Positions 26,782 through 34,814 of a stretch of DNA of 64,000 bases are shown here, piece after piece. The notes under the pieces are model-generated. The model saw only the letters and a list, made by a program, of their open reading frames with translations. It did no database searches and was not told where the DNA came from. Both the position numbers and the translations under genes were made by a program. Position 1 is the first letter of the stretch, and every line of letters begins with the position of its first letter. The DNA comes from Thermoanaerobaculia bacterium (GTDB lineage: Bacteria > Acidobacteriota > Thermoanaerobaculia > Gp7-AA8), in assembly GCA_017883205.1 (NCBI GenBank), contig JADGNZ010000003.1:62001-126000 (forward strand), read 5' to 3'.

Positions 26782-27678
26782 TCAGCGAGGCGCCGGGGGG
26801 TGAATCGCGAAGACCCCGTCGCGCTGCAGGATCTCCAGCAACGCCACGCTTCCGCGCTCGTTGAGGTGAACGCGGTCGGCAAACTCCTCGGGGTCGCTCA
26901 CAGCGCCCGCGTAGTTCAGGACGTGCAACTGCGGGTCGGCCCGGCGGACAGAGACATCGATCGCATTCGCAATCGCCGGCATGTTGACCGGCACGGGCCA
27001 GTAGGGAGCGATGACCAGGCGGACCTCGATCCCGCGTTGCCGCAGGAGCGTGACGATGCGGTTCAACGCCTCGACATTCTCCGGCCTGGGTTGCGCCCAC
27101 CCTCCTGGCGGCTCGGTACGAAGCGACGCCGGCATCGTCGAACGGTTGATCCAATCCTGATCGGACTGATTCCAGTAGTGCAGCGCCTCGAGATAGAACT
27201 CACTGTTGAGCGAAAAGAGATGGAAAAGACGTCCCATGAGCGCGCCGTCCGGATGTCCCTCGGCATACAGCGCAGCAAGCCGCGGCGAAAAACTCGCGTA
27301 CGTTCGCAACTCGCCGGCGAGCGCCCCCTCGGGAATCGTACACGTCGCCTCGATGACGACCAGACGCGGCGCGCGATTGTGGTCGAGGTAGTCGCGCAGA
27401 ACCGCTTCCGCAATCCGCGTCGACATGCTGTTGTACGAGAGATTGAACGTTCGCAGCCCGGTGAGTTTCTCGATCTCCGGCTGGTAGAACGAATGGACGC
27501 CGCGCGAGTCGCCGAGGATGACGATGCCGGCGTCGTTGCCGCCGCGATAAAGCCTCGAAAAGCGGAACTGGCTTCGCACCAGCACCTGATCGAGCGCCCA
27601 GGCCAGGATGCGATCGCCGGCACACACCAACGCCAGGAGCGCGGCGAACCAGATCAGTGCGCGTCGCCGGCCGGCCAT
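26782..27678 (-). CDS. SGNH-like membrane-anchored protein, partner of MBOAT
   Basis: A 298-residue protein with one N-terminal membrane segment (ALIWFAALLALVCAGDRIL) and a periplasmic domain. VILGDSRGVHSFYQP gives the GDS block and FADRVHLNERGS the D-x-x-H pair of an SGNH hydrolase-like fold, as in AlgX/AlgJ- and DltD-like proteins. Such proteins work with a membrane-bound O-acyltransferase to acetylate a polysaccharide or similar acceptor. The MBOAT gene lies immediately upstream (1-bp gap). The acceptor is unknown. Confidence 0.7.
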   Translation of the reverse strand: MAGRRRALIWFAALLALVCAGDRILAWALDQVLVRSQFRFSRLYRGGNDAGIVILGDSRGVHSFYQPEIEKLTGLRTFNLSYNSMSTRIAEAVLRDYLDHNRAPRLVVIEATCTIPEGALAGELRTYASFSPRLAALYAEGHPDGALMGRLFHLFSLNSEFYLEALHYWNQSDQDWINRSTMPASLRTEPPGGWAQPRPENVEALNRIVTLLRQRGIEVRLVIAPYWPVPVNMPAIANAIDVSVRRADPQLHVLNYAGAVSDPEEFADRVHLNERGSVALLEILQRDGVFAIHPPAPR

Positions 27679-27679
27679 G

Positions 27680-29155
27680 TCAGAACTGGAAGTAGATGAA
27701 GTTGTTGCCGGAGAACGAGCCGAAGATCAGCACGACCCAGATGCAAGCAGCGATGAACACCAGCCGCAGCGCGGGCGACGCCTCCAACGGATGCGCCGAG
27801 ACGGTGACCTTCTCCCCTTCGGTCGTCGCGAACACCGCCTTTCGCTGCTTCGGCAGAAACGCGACCGCTTCGAAGGCGAGCATGATCGCCACCATCAACG
27901 TGCATTTGACGATGCGTCCCCGATTGTCGATGCCCGCCAACTGCGGGCCGTGAACCGAGATGATCCCGGACAGAACCTGCCACGCATTCGCGAACGATGA
28001 CGCGCGAAAGAAGATCCACGCCAAGCAGGTCAGATGAAAGATCAGAAAAACGAGAAAGGCATTCGACGCGAGCGCGGGGATGCGCAGCGCGCCAGTCACG
28101 CGATTCCAAATCGGCGCGAGCAGCCGCTGCGCCACGAGGTAGATCCCGTGAAGTGCTCCCCATGCGACAAACGTCCAACTCGCGCCGTGCCAAAGCCCAC
28201 CGAGGAGCATGGTGATGAAGAGATTGCGGATCGTCGCCCATCGTCCGCCGCGATTCCCGCCCAACGGGATGTAGAGATAGTCGCGAAGCCAGCTCGAAAG
28301 CGAGATGTGCCAGCGCGTCCAGAACTCGCTGAAGCTGCGCGAGAAATAGGGCCGGTCGAAGTTGATGCCGAAATCGAATCCGAAGATGCGCGCCAGCCCG
28401 ATGGCGATGCTCGAATAGCCTGAGAAATCGCAATAGATCTGAAACGCGTAGAGGTAGACGCCGAGGAGCAGCGACAGCGCGTTGTGCGCCTCGGGATGCG
28501 CGAAGCGGATGTCGACCAGCGGAGCAATCGAGTCCGCGATCGCCACCTTCCGCACGTAGCCCGAGGCGACGAGCGTGAGGCCGGACACCATCTGCTCGAA
28601 GCGGAAGCGATGATCGCGCCGCAACTGCGGGAGCATGCGTGACGCGCGAACGATCGGTCCTGCCACGAGCTCCGGAAAGAAGACGACGAACGTCGTGAAT
28701 CGCAGCAGATCGCGCTCGGCCTTCTCCGTTCGCCGGTAGACATCGATCGTGTAGCTCATCGTCTTGAAAACGTAGAACGAGATGCCGACGGGCAGAACGA
28801 TGTGCAGCGTTCTCTCACTTGCCGGCAGGCCGAGCGAGCGGCAGAGATCGGCTGCTGATGCGACGAAGAAGTTGAAGTATTTGAAGAACCCGAGGAGCCC
28901 GAGGTTGACGGCGATGCTGAGGGCGATCAGGCGATGGCGGCGCCTGTCCTCCTGTTCGTTCTCGAGAAGAATCCCCAACGCGAAGTCGGCCACGCTCGAA
29001 AACAGGAGCAGAAAAACGAAGCGCCAATCCCACCACGCATAGAAGAAGAGGCTGGCAACCAGCATGAACCAGAGGCGAACCCGGCCGGACGCCAGCCAAT
29101 AGCCCGCGGCGAAAAGCGGCAGGAACGCGAGGAACGCCAGGCTGTTGAAACGCAT
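27680..29155 (-). CDS. MBOAT family O-acyltransferase (AlgI-like)
   Basis: A 491-residue polytopic membrane protein. The signature segments are FYAWWDWRFVFLLLFSSVAD, LGFFKYFNFF, FPELVAGPIVR, FWTRWHISLSSWLRDYLYIP and LWHGASWTFVAWGALHG, the latter with the presumed catalytic His. AlgI-like MBOATs pass acyl groups across the membrane to an SGNH partner for polymer O-acetylation. That fits the adjacent downstream gene. No alginate or other polymer synthesis genes are near. Confidence 0.92.
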   Translation of the reverse strand: MRFNSLAFLAFLPLFAAGYWLASGRVRLWFMLVASLFFYAWWDWRFVFLLLFSSVADFALGILLENEQEDRRRHRLIALSIAVNLGLLGFFKYFNFFVASAADLCRSLGLPASERTLHIVLPVGISFYVFKTMSYTIDVYRRTEKAERDLLRFTTFVVFFPELVAGPIVRASRMLPQLRRDHRFRFEQMVSGLTLVASGYVRKVAIADSIAPLVDIRFAHPEAHNALSLLLGVYLYAFQIYCDFSGYSSIAIGLARIFGFDFGINFDRPYFSRSFSEFWTRWHISLSSWLRDYLYIPLGGNRGGRWATIRNLFITMLLGGLWHGASWTFVAWGALHGIYLVAQRLLAPIWNRVTGALRIPALASNAFLVFLIFHLTCLAWIFFRASSFANAWQVLSGIISVHGPQLAGIDNRGRIVKCTLMVAIMLAFEAVAFLPKQRKAVFATTEGEKVTVSAHPLEASPALRLVFIAACIWVVLIFGSFSGNNFIYFQF

Positions 29156-29216
29156 CAGTCGGTTGGACGGAGCGGCATTCTAGCGGCGAAATTTCGATCG
29201 CTGCCAATCCGAGCTT

Positions 29217-29531
29217 TCAGTCGTCGCTGATGATGCCGAGTCGCTTCAACAAGACCTTCAACTCCAGGCCTGCTCCAGCAACTTCATCGGGCCCGAGAGA
29301 GTTGTAGTAGCGCCAGTAGTAGGCGAGATCGGCAGCAAATGCCTCAACGGCTTCCTCGATCGTGGAGCCCTTCGCAAAAAGGTGAAGAGATTCGTTCTCG
29401 ATGAAATACGCGCCGTCCTCGACAGAAATCTGAAGGACCAACGGTCTCGAGAGCGACAGCGTACGACCCTCGTCGACAAAGGATGTCAGAGAAAGGGTTT
29501 CGGGACGTAGAGACGCTGCAGCGTGTGCCAT
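29217..29531 (-). CDS. HicB-like small protein
   Basis: 104 residues from ATG 29531; the longer frame would overlap the divergent ferredoxin-MBL gene. RPLVLQISVEDGAYFIENES, LHLFAKGSTIEEAVEAFAAD and LAYYWRYYNSLGPDEVAG follow the strand-strand-helix pattern of HicB-type or partial RNase H-like antitoxins. No HicA-type toxin is adjacent. A solitary regulator or orphan antitoxin is possible, but the family call is tentative. Confidence 0.5.
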   Translation of the reverse strand: MAHAAASLRPETLSLTSFVDEGRTLSLSRPLVLQISVEDGAYFIENESLHLFAKGSTIEEAVEAFAADLAYYWRYYNSLGPDEVAGAGLELKVLLKRLGIISDD

Positions 29532-29595
29532 GAGGTCAGATGATGACACCACTCCTGCTCGAAATTGACCTGACCGGGTCGTCGTTTCAATCCCC

Positions 29596-30465
29596 GTGGC
29601 CTCCCTCGCTCTGCGCCTGACCGAGAACGTCCCCGGCGACTTCTTCGTCGACAGCACGTGCATCGATTGCGACGCCTGCCGCATCTTCGCGCCAAAGACT
29701 TTCAGCGACACCGGCGATCAGTCGTGGGTCTACCACCAGCCGGAAAACGAAGGGGAACTGCTCGCCGCGCAGAAGGCGCTCATTTCCTGCCCGACGGCAT
29801 CGATCGGATCGGTTGCCAGGCTCGACATGCGTCAGGCGCTCGACGATCTTCCGGAGCTCGTCGACGACGATGTCTTTCGATGCGGCTACGCCTCGGAGTC
29901 ATCCTTCGGCGCGATCAGCTATCTCATTCAGCGAACGGACGGCAATGTCCTGATCGACTCACCGCGCTTCTCCGGGCCGCTCGTGAAGAACATCGACGCC
30001 ATGGGTGGCGTCTCGCGGCTGCTGCTGACACATCAGGACGACGTCGCCGATCATGCCAAGTTTCACGATCGCTTCGGCTGCGAGCGCGTTCTGCATCAAG
30101 ACGACGTGCATCAGCGGACGGCAGCGATCGAACTTCAGCCGTCAGGAATCGAACCGATCACCCTCGGCAACGACATCGTGATGATCCCGACTCCCGGCCA
30201 CACGAAAGGCCACGCTGTGTTTCTCTATCGCGATCGCTATCTCTTCACCGGCGATCATCTCGCCTGGAGCGAGCGCCGCGGCCATCTCCACGCGTTTCGC
30301 AGCGCCTGCTGGTATTCGTGGTCCGAGCAGATCCGCTCGATGGAACGATTGCTCGACTATCGCTTCGAATGGGTCCTACCCGGCCACGGCCGCCCAGTCC
30401 ATCTCGATCCGGCTGCCATGCGCGCGAGTCTGGAGCGATGCGTTGTCTGGATGAAGGGCAATTGA
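29596..30465 (+). CDS. Ferredoxin-MBL-fold hydrolase fusion
   Basis: A 289-residue protein starting at GTG 29596. Residues ~1-80 are ferredoxin-like: CIDCDACRIFAPKTF and, later, SCPTAS, the spacing of one [4Fe-4S] cluster. Residues ~95-285 are a metallo-beta-lactamase fold, with THQDDVADH in place of THxHxDH, then PTPGHTKGH, FTGDH and VLPGHG. The substitution of the second His by Asp is notable for metal binding. The family is seen in bacteria and plants but I do not know its reaction. The TGA stop lies within a heptamer repeat array (30460-30487). Confidence 0.8.
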   Translation: MASLALRLTENVPGDFFVDSTCIDCDACRIFAPKTFSDTGDQSWVYHQPENEGELLAAQKALISCPTASIGSVARLDMRQALDDLPELVDDDVFRCGYASESSFGAISYLIQRTDGNVLIDSPRFSGPLVKNIDAMGGVSRLLLTHQDDVADHAKFHDRFGCERVLHQDDVHQRTAAIELQPSGIEPITLGNDIVMIPTPGHTKGHAVFLYRDRYLFTGDHLAWSERRGHLHAFRSACWYSWSEQIRSMERLLDYRFEWVLPGHGRPVHLDPAAMRASLERCVVWMKGN

Positions 30466-30487
30466 TAATTGATAATTGACAATTGAC
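30460..30487. repeat. Four tandem heptamers AATTGAT/AATTGAC
   Basis: AATTGAT, AATTGAT, AATTGAC, AATTGAC follow directly with a 7-bp period. The first unit supplies the TGA stop of the ferredoxin-MBL gene. Confidence 0.85.
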
Positions 30488-30498
30488 AGCGGACAGCG

Positions 30499-30556
30499 TT
30501 TTCCGGCTCGGCGGTTTTGTCTGCGGCCAGACTGGGCGCCAGGAAACCCTTCGCAC
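30499..30556 (-). pseudogene. Decayed duplicate of the C-terminal coding end of the 31783-32466 gene
   Basis: Bases from 30499 match 31831-31885 at about 49 of 55 positions (for example TTTCCGGCTCGGCGGTTTT in both). On the minus strand the copy still reads AKGFLAPSLAADKTAEPE, against AKGLMAPRPAAAKTAEPE in the intact gene. It has no start and lies just downstream of the next minus-strand gene, so I regard it as a relic of a partial duplication. Confidence 0.65.
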
Positions 30557-30584
30557 ATTCCCATCCGAGATCGGGCGATCGGGA

Positions 30585-30941
30585 TCAGTTGATTCGGACG
30601 TCCTTCCAGATGTGCCAACCGTCATGGTGTAGCACGATTCGGATAGCTTCCATCGCTCGCTTGACCTTCGGTTCCGTGCGATCCGCACGCATTTCGAAGC
30701 GATCGTGAATCTTTCTGAGTTGTTCACCGACGTAACTACCGCGAGCGGTTTTCTCCTGCGCGCGAATCAGTGATTCAAGCCAAGGCTTTACCTCTTCCTC
30801 GCGCTCGTACCGCGAGGTTATCAGGTCGGCTGCGTCGCCGATCGCGACGAGTGCGGCCCGTAGTTCAGGAGTCTTGCGTGCGAGGTGTTCGCTGAGTGGT
30901 AGTTTAGCCACGTCCCGTCCTTTCAATCGATGAACGATCAC
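30585..30941 (-). CDS. Unrecognised small protein
   Basis: 118 residues, predicted mostly helical: RDVAKLPLSEHLARKTPELR, EEEVKPWLESLIRAQEKTAR, RTEPKVKRAMEAIRIVLHHD. There is no signal peptide, membrane segment or Cys pattern. The neighbouring DNA holds a relic of another gene and heptamer repeats, so this is an accessory segment. The function is unknown. The start at ATG 30941 is the first of the frame and has no strong ribosome-binding site. Confidence 0.45.
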   Translation of the reverse strand: MIVHRLKGRDVAKLPLSEHLARKTPELRAALVAIGDAADLITSRYEREEEVKPWLESLIRAQEKTARGSYVGEQLRKIHDRFEMRADRTEPKVKRAMEAIRIVLHHDGWHIWKDVRIN

Positions 30942-31121
30942 GCCTGCTAGTCATCTCGCCGCGCAATTTCTTCGGCGCAGCTTTGGCCCGGACCCCTCCC
31001 GGGCGACATCGCACACCGCCGGAAAAAGGCGCAGTGGCTTCGCACTTCGTCGTCCTGCCTTGATTTACCTGGCATATTTCGCCGTTCGCGTGCATCCGCG
31101 CGCCCTGGACCGGCTTTTTCT

Positions 31122-31484
31122 TCACTTCCATGCGATCGCCTTGGCGCGCGCATGTACGTTTCGCGTGGAGCCACCCTTAGCTCCGAGGAATCCACTGTCG
31201 AATTTCCACCCCGAACTCTCTGACTGCGATTCGATGAAGATGGCATCCGCCCCGTGCTTTGCTCCTTCGTGCCGCATCGCGCGAACCATCTCGGCGTCGG
31301 TGTCGTATTCGCCCTCGGGAGGCGTGATGATGCCTAGCACCTCGTAGGGGCGTGTAGGCGGTTCATCCAGATACTGAACGTGGTCGAAGGATGTGCTGTG
31401 ACGTGGAACGGTCTGGATCGGAATCCACATCTCGGCAGGGCATCCGGTAAGCAGCAGGGACGCGCAGCAAAGAGCAGCGATCAC
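31122..31484 (-). CDS. Putative lipoprotein
   Basis: 120 residues with a lipoprotein signal (MIAALCCASLLLTGC; lipobox LLTGC). The mature part contains RPYEVLGIITPPEGEYDTDA and AMRHEGAKHGADAIFIESQ, a pattern shared by small outer-membrane-linked lipoproteins of unknown role. It is followed by about 180 bp with no gene. It is unrelated to its neighbours as far as I can see. Confidence 0.65.
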   Translation of the reverse strand: MIAALCCASLLLTGCPAEMWIPIQTVPRHSTSFDHVQYLDEPPTRPYEVLGIITPPEGEYDTDAEMVRAMRHEGAKHGADAIFIESQSESSGWKFDSGFLGAKGGSTRNVHARAKAIAWK

Positions 31485-31739
31485 GGCGAATGATTATTTC
31501 ATGGCGAGAACAAGATACGTGCTGAGCGGAGCCAGCGCAAACCGCAAGGAATGTTCCAACTGACGCACTCCCACCTGGTCAGCGCTCGATGGCCGCCACC
31601 TACACGTGGCCACCGCCACCATCGACGACGGTTACGGGTGCGTACGTGAATACGCCGCCGCCGCTGATTACCGTGCGAGCCTCCGGGCAGCACGCAAGTA
31701 CTCCAGACACTTGGTACTCCGAAGGAGTCACCCGGAAAG

Positions 31740-31772
31740 CGCCGCCCCCCACCCGGCCAGTGGGGGGCGGCG
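31740..31772 (-). terminator. Perfect 13-bp hairpin downstream of the 31783 gene
   Basis: CGCCGCCCCCCAC (31740-31752), loop CCGGCCA, GTGGGGGGCGGCG (31760-31772). On the minus strand it is followed only by CTTTCC, so it is a strong stem with a weak U-tract. It lies 10 bp after the minus-strand gene end. The remaining DNA to 31485 shows nothing I can name. Confidence 0.65.
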
Positions 31773-31782
31773 TATACGGGGG

Positions 31783-32466
31783 CTACTTCTTCGTCACGTC
31801 GTCGAGGGCTTTGTCGAAGAGGTCGGCGACGCTTTCCGGCTCGGCGGTTTTGGCCGCGGCCGGACGGGGCGCCATGAGACCCTTCGCGCCGGGCGGCAGT
31901 TCGCTCGGAGTCGGGGCTGGCGTCGGCGTGGGAACCGAGGTGGAGCCCTTGCGACGATTGAGAACCTTCTTCACAGAGCGGTCCATCTCTCCGACGTAGG
32001 GGTGAAGCTCCGCACCGTCGGGTTGTTTGGAGGCGTGCTGCGCCCACTTTTGCGTCTGGAGCGCTTGCACCGAGGAGATGGCCGCCTTGCTGTCGATCGT
32101 GAACAGCCCGTCGGCCGCAATCGAGGCCAGTTGTAGAAACAGAGGCATGACCTGACTGCGCAACTCCAACGCGAACTCACCGTCGTACACATTGAACAGG
32201 TTCCGCTCCTTCGCCAGCGAAGAGGAGGTGACCATGGCGATCGTCGGCTCGATCAAGCCGGGCGCGAACTTCGCGCTGGCGGCGATACGCCTGGTCTGGC
32301 GGGAGTCGTATTTCAGCAGAGGCATGATCTCCTGCAGCGCCGCGATGGCATCGCGATACTGCTGGGCGATCAGCTCCACTGCCTTCGCGGCCGACGAGGC
32401 GGGGCCGTCCGGGGTGGGTGGGGTGGTTGGGGTGGATAGAGAGGGGGAAGCATCCTTCACAGACAT
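31783..32466 (-). CDS. Unrecognised helical protein with Pro-rich tail
   Basis: 227 residues from ATG 32466, which has AAGGAGC 6 nt upstream; the upstream 19 codons of the frame are not needed. A Ser/Thr/Pro-rich N-terminus precedes a helical domain (AKAVELIAQQYRDAIAALQE, SQVMPLFLQLASIAADG). A linker TPTPAPTPSELPPG and a short C-terminal helix SVADLFDKALDDVTKK follow. There is no signal peptide. A partial copy of its 3' end lies at 30499-30556. The function is unknown. Confidence 0.6.
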   Translation of the reverse strand: MSVKDASPSLSTPTTPPTPDGPASSAAKAVELIAQQYRDAIAALQEIMPLLKYDSRQTRRIAASAKFAPGLIEPTIAMVTSSSLAKERNLFNVYDGEFALELRSQVMPLFLQLASIAADGLFTIDSKAAISSVQALQTQKWAQHASKQPDGAELHPYVGEMDRSVKKVLNRRKGSTSVPTPTPAPTPSELPPGAKGLMAPRPAAAKTAEPESVADLFDKALDDVTKK

Positions 32467-32644
32467 CGTCAAGCTCCTTGCTACAGCATCGTTAATCAAC
32501 TGCCCGCAGGCCTGTCTACTCACCCGGCAACGGACGCGTTGCCGGGCGGTCTGATTTCTCCAGACATACTCTTAGACGCAAGAGCCCGAACGAAGGTTGT
32601 TCTGTAGGAAAAAACATCTTCTAAGGAGGGTGAATGGAGGGGTT

Positions 32645-33010
32645 CGGATCAATCCAGACTTGATCCGGATCTAACAAGAGTTGATCGGGAGGAAAGAAGA
32701 GTTGATCCGGATCAACCCGAAGTTGATCCGGAGGAAAAAAGAGATGATCCGGATCAATCCAAAGTTGATCCGCGGAGGAAAAAAAGATGATCCGGATCAA
32801 TCCAAAGATGATCCGGATCAAAGCAAAGATGATCCGGACCAATCCAAAGTTGATCCGGAGGAAAGAAAGAGATGATCCGGATCAATCCAGAGTTGATCCG
32901 GAGGGGAAAAAAGATGATCCGGATCAATCCAAACTTGATCCGCGGAGGAAAAAAAGATGATCCGGATCAATCCAAAGATGATCCGGATCAAAGAAGAGAT
33001 GATCGGAATC
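32645..33010. repeat. 21-bp-period repeat array 1 (TGATCCGG units)
   Basis: The core TGATCC(G) starts at 32661, 32682, 32703, 32724, 32745, 32766, 32788, 32809, 32830, 32851, 32873, 32894, 32915, 32936, 32958, 32979 and 33000. Spacing is 21 bp, with three steps of 22. Two unit classes alternate: TGATCCGGATCAATCCAAAG and TTGATCCGGAGGAAAAAAGA. The first contains the palindrome TGATCCGGATCA and the second an A-tract. No spacers are present. On the plus strand each class-2 unit reads as GGAGG followed 8-10 nt later by ATG. Open frames (32681-32875 and 32872-33069, overlapping as ATGA) encode heptads such as LIRRKKE, MIRINPK and DDPDQSK. Whether they are translated is open. Confidence 0.9.
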
Positions 33011-33076
33011 GGCCGTTCCGGGATGCAGAGGGTCAGGCCTTTGTTTTCTTGGAAGTTGTAACTCATTGATAGCCAG

Positions 33077-34708
33077 TTACTTGCGCGCCGGATCATCCCG
33101 CATCCGGTCCGCAACCTCATTCACCTCCTCGGCGCTCCCACAGATGTAGAGGTGATCGTCCGCCTGAATTCGCGAATCGGCGGTGACGGGGAGAAACGCT
33201 CCGGCCCGCTCGATCGCGAGCACCGAACAGCCGCGCTGGCGTGAGGCCATGTCCCGCAGCGTGCGATCCGAAGCGCTTCGAATCTTCACCCGCACCACGC
33301 GCCGGTGCTCGTCGCGCGAGCGGGCCACGCGCCCGAGGAGGCGCGCAGAAAGCATCTCGCCGGAGATGTCGCTGATGGAGAGCGCGAAGTCGGCGCCGGC
33401 GCGGTACATGTTGTCGATGTTGCGCGAATGATTGACCCGCGCGATCACCGGCACATCGACGGCGGCATCGCGCGCGATGACGGTGGCAAACAGAGTGGCG
33501 TCGTCGCTGTTGAGCGCCAGGACGACGGCGCGGCATTCGCGAAGACCGGCCCGCTCGAGTAGGGACGGATCGAGAACGTTGCCAACCACGTCGACACCCG
33601 CTCGCTGCTCGCGCTCTACGACGCGCACTTCCTCGCCCGCATCGCTGAGAAGCTCGTGGACCTTGTGCCCGACCTCTCCAAATCCCGCGATCAGGAACGG
33701 TCCCGTGTTTCGCAGAAAAGGAGACCCTGCCATTGCCGCCGCGCGCTCGAGGGATGCAGCGTCGCCAACGACCTCGATGATCGATCCCGCTTCGAGCCGC
33801 ATCGCCGCATCGCATCGCGCGTCGAGCCGGTTGCGGATCCATTGCCCGGCCACGACCGCTCCGGTCACCGAGCCGAAGTTGGACTCGCCGAGGGTGCGGC
33901 CGGCGAGAGGGCTGGCCGCGGCGATGCGCAGCTCGCGCCGCTGCAGATGTTCGAGCGCCTCCGCGCCCGGAAGGCGAGGGCTGATCCGTTCACTGGCATG
34001 CGCGGCAAGCGCGGCAGCCACGATGTGCCGCGGTGTGTACGCCGCAGTCGCGCCGGCGAGCTCCATCGGCTTGCGGTGCGCCGGCTCTTCGACGAACGCA
34101 AAGATCTCGCCGCGGAACCCCATCTGCCTCGCCCGCAACGTAATGGCGGCGTTCTCCTCGTCGCGCCCATTGGCGACGAGCGCCCGCGCCTCGTTCAGCC
34201 GGCAGATGTCGAGCGCATCCTCCTCGGCACGGCTGAAAACGACGGCCTGACCCCGCTCGAGCACGGCTCGTGCCGTCGCTTCATCCGTCTCGACCACGAT
34301 GGAAGCGACGCTATGCGACGCCAGCCGCTGAAGCAACGTCTCCACCGCCGGCCCATAGCGATAGACCACGACGTGATTGTTCATCTTCGGCGCAACCCGC
34401 GGAACGCGCCGCTCGAATCTCTCTTCCAGGAACGGCACCAGAAAGATCGGCACGACCAGGAAGACGAGAAAGACTCCCGCGAACTGCACGACGACGACGA
34501 GCATCACCATCGCCGGATGGTTCCAGTGGCTGTCCGCGCCATAGCCGGTGGTGCTGAGCGTCTCCGCCGCCCACTCGAAGCTGTCCCAGAAGGTGCGACG
34601 CTGTCCCTCGAGCCGAGCCATCCCGAGCTGATAAAGAAGCGCACAGACGACGAGAAAGAGAACGAGACCAGCCGCGAGACCGATGAGTCGTCGCGTGGAG
34701 CGGTGCAT
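33077..34708 (-). CDS. Two-helix potassium channel with tandem RCK/TrkA domains
   Basis: A 543-residue protein. Helices at ~8-28 and ~65-92 flank a pore loop with the filter-like TTGYGAD, as in prokaryotic K+ channels. An RCK domain follows at ~108-320 (NNHVVVYRYGPAVETLL, with the GxGxxG partly degenerate, and TrkA-C-like LAGRTLGESNFGSV). A second RCK domain at ~335-540 has a good nucleotide-binding motif, LIAGFGEVGHKVHELL. It probably gates K+ flux in response to a nucleotide or ion. It is transcribed away from the BIME at 34728 and ends just beside repeat array 1. Confidence 0.85.
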   Translation of the reverse strand: MHRSTRRLIGLAAGLVLFLVVCALLYQLGMARLEGQRRTFWDSFEWAAETLSTTGYGADSHWNHPAMVMLVVVVQFAGVFLVFLVVPIFLVPFLEERFERRVPRVAPKMNNHVVVYRYGPAVETLLQRLASHSVASIVVETDEATARAVLERGQAVVFSRAEEDALDICRLNEARALVANGRDEENAAITLRARQMGFRGEIFAFVEEPAHRKPMELAGATAAYTPRHIVAAALAAHASERISPRLPGAEALEHLQRRELRIAAASPLAGRTLGESNFGSVTGAVVAGQWIRNRLDARCDAAMRLEAGSIIEVVGDAASLERAAAMAGSPFLRNTGPFLIAGFGEVGHKVHELLSDAGEEVRVVEREQRAGVDVVGNVLDPSLLERAGLRECRAVVLALNSDDATLFATVIARDAAVDVPVIARVNHSRNIDNMYRAGADFALSISDISGEMLSARLLGRVARSRDEHRRVVRVKIRSASDRTLRDMASRQRGCSVLAIERAGAFLPVTADSRIQADDHLYICGSAEEVNEVADRMRDDPARK

Positions 34709-34727
34709 GGTTCAATTGTAGTAGTTG

Positions 34728-34810
34728 TACGTAGGTCGGACTCTCCAGTCCGACTTTCACGTTCAGCGGAACTGCCATCTCCAGTCGGACTGGAGAGTCC
34801 GACCTACGTA
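34728..34810. repeat. BIME-like element 1: 27-bp perfect inverted repeat headed by GTAG
   Basis: The left arm 34728-34754 begins TACGTAGGTCGGACTCTCCA and the right arm 34784-34810 ends with its reverse complement ...CCTACGTA. Each arm contains GTAG followed by its own hairpin GTCGGACT-CTCC-AGTCCGAC. A GTAG tetranucleotide next to a palindrome is the hallmark of REP sequences mobilised by RAYT-type transposases. Two inverted copies make a BIME-like unit between the K+ channel and RlmA-like genes. Confidence 0.8.
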
Positions 34811-34814
34811 AACC

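Noticed and set aside
31589-31999. A Pro-rich 136-codon plus frame
   Set aside because: It crosses the 13-bp hairpin and runs antisense to the gene at 31783; no ribosome-binding site.
32645-33010. CRISPR array
   Set aside because: Repeats are directly adjacent with no spacers, and no cas gene is in the window; the same applies to 56871-57224.
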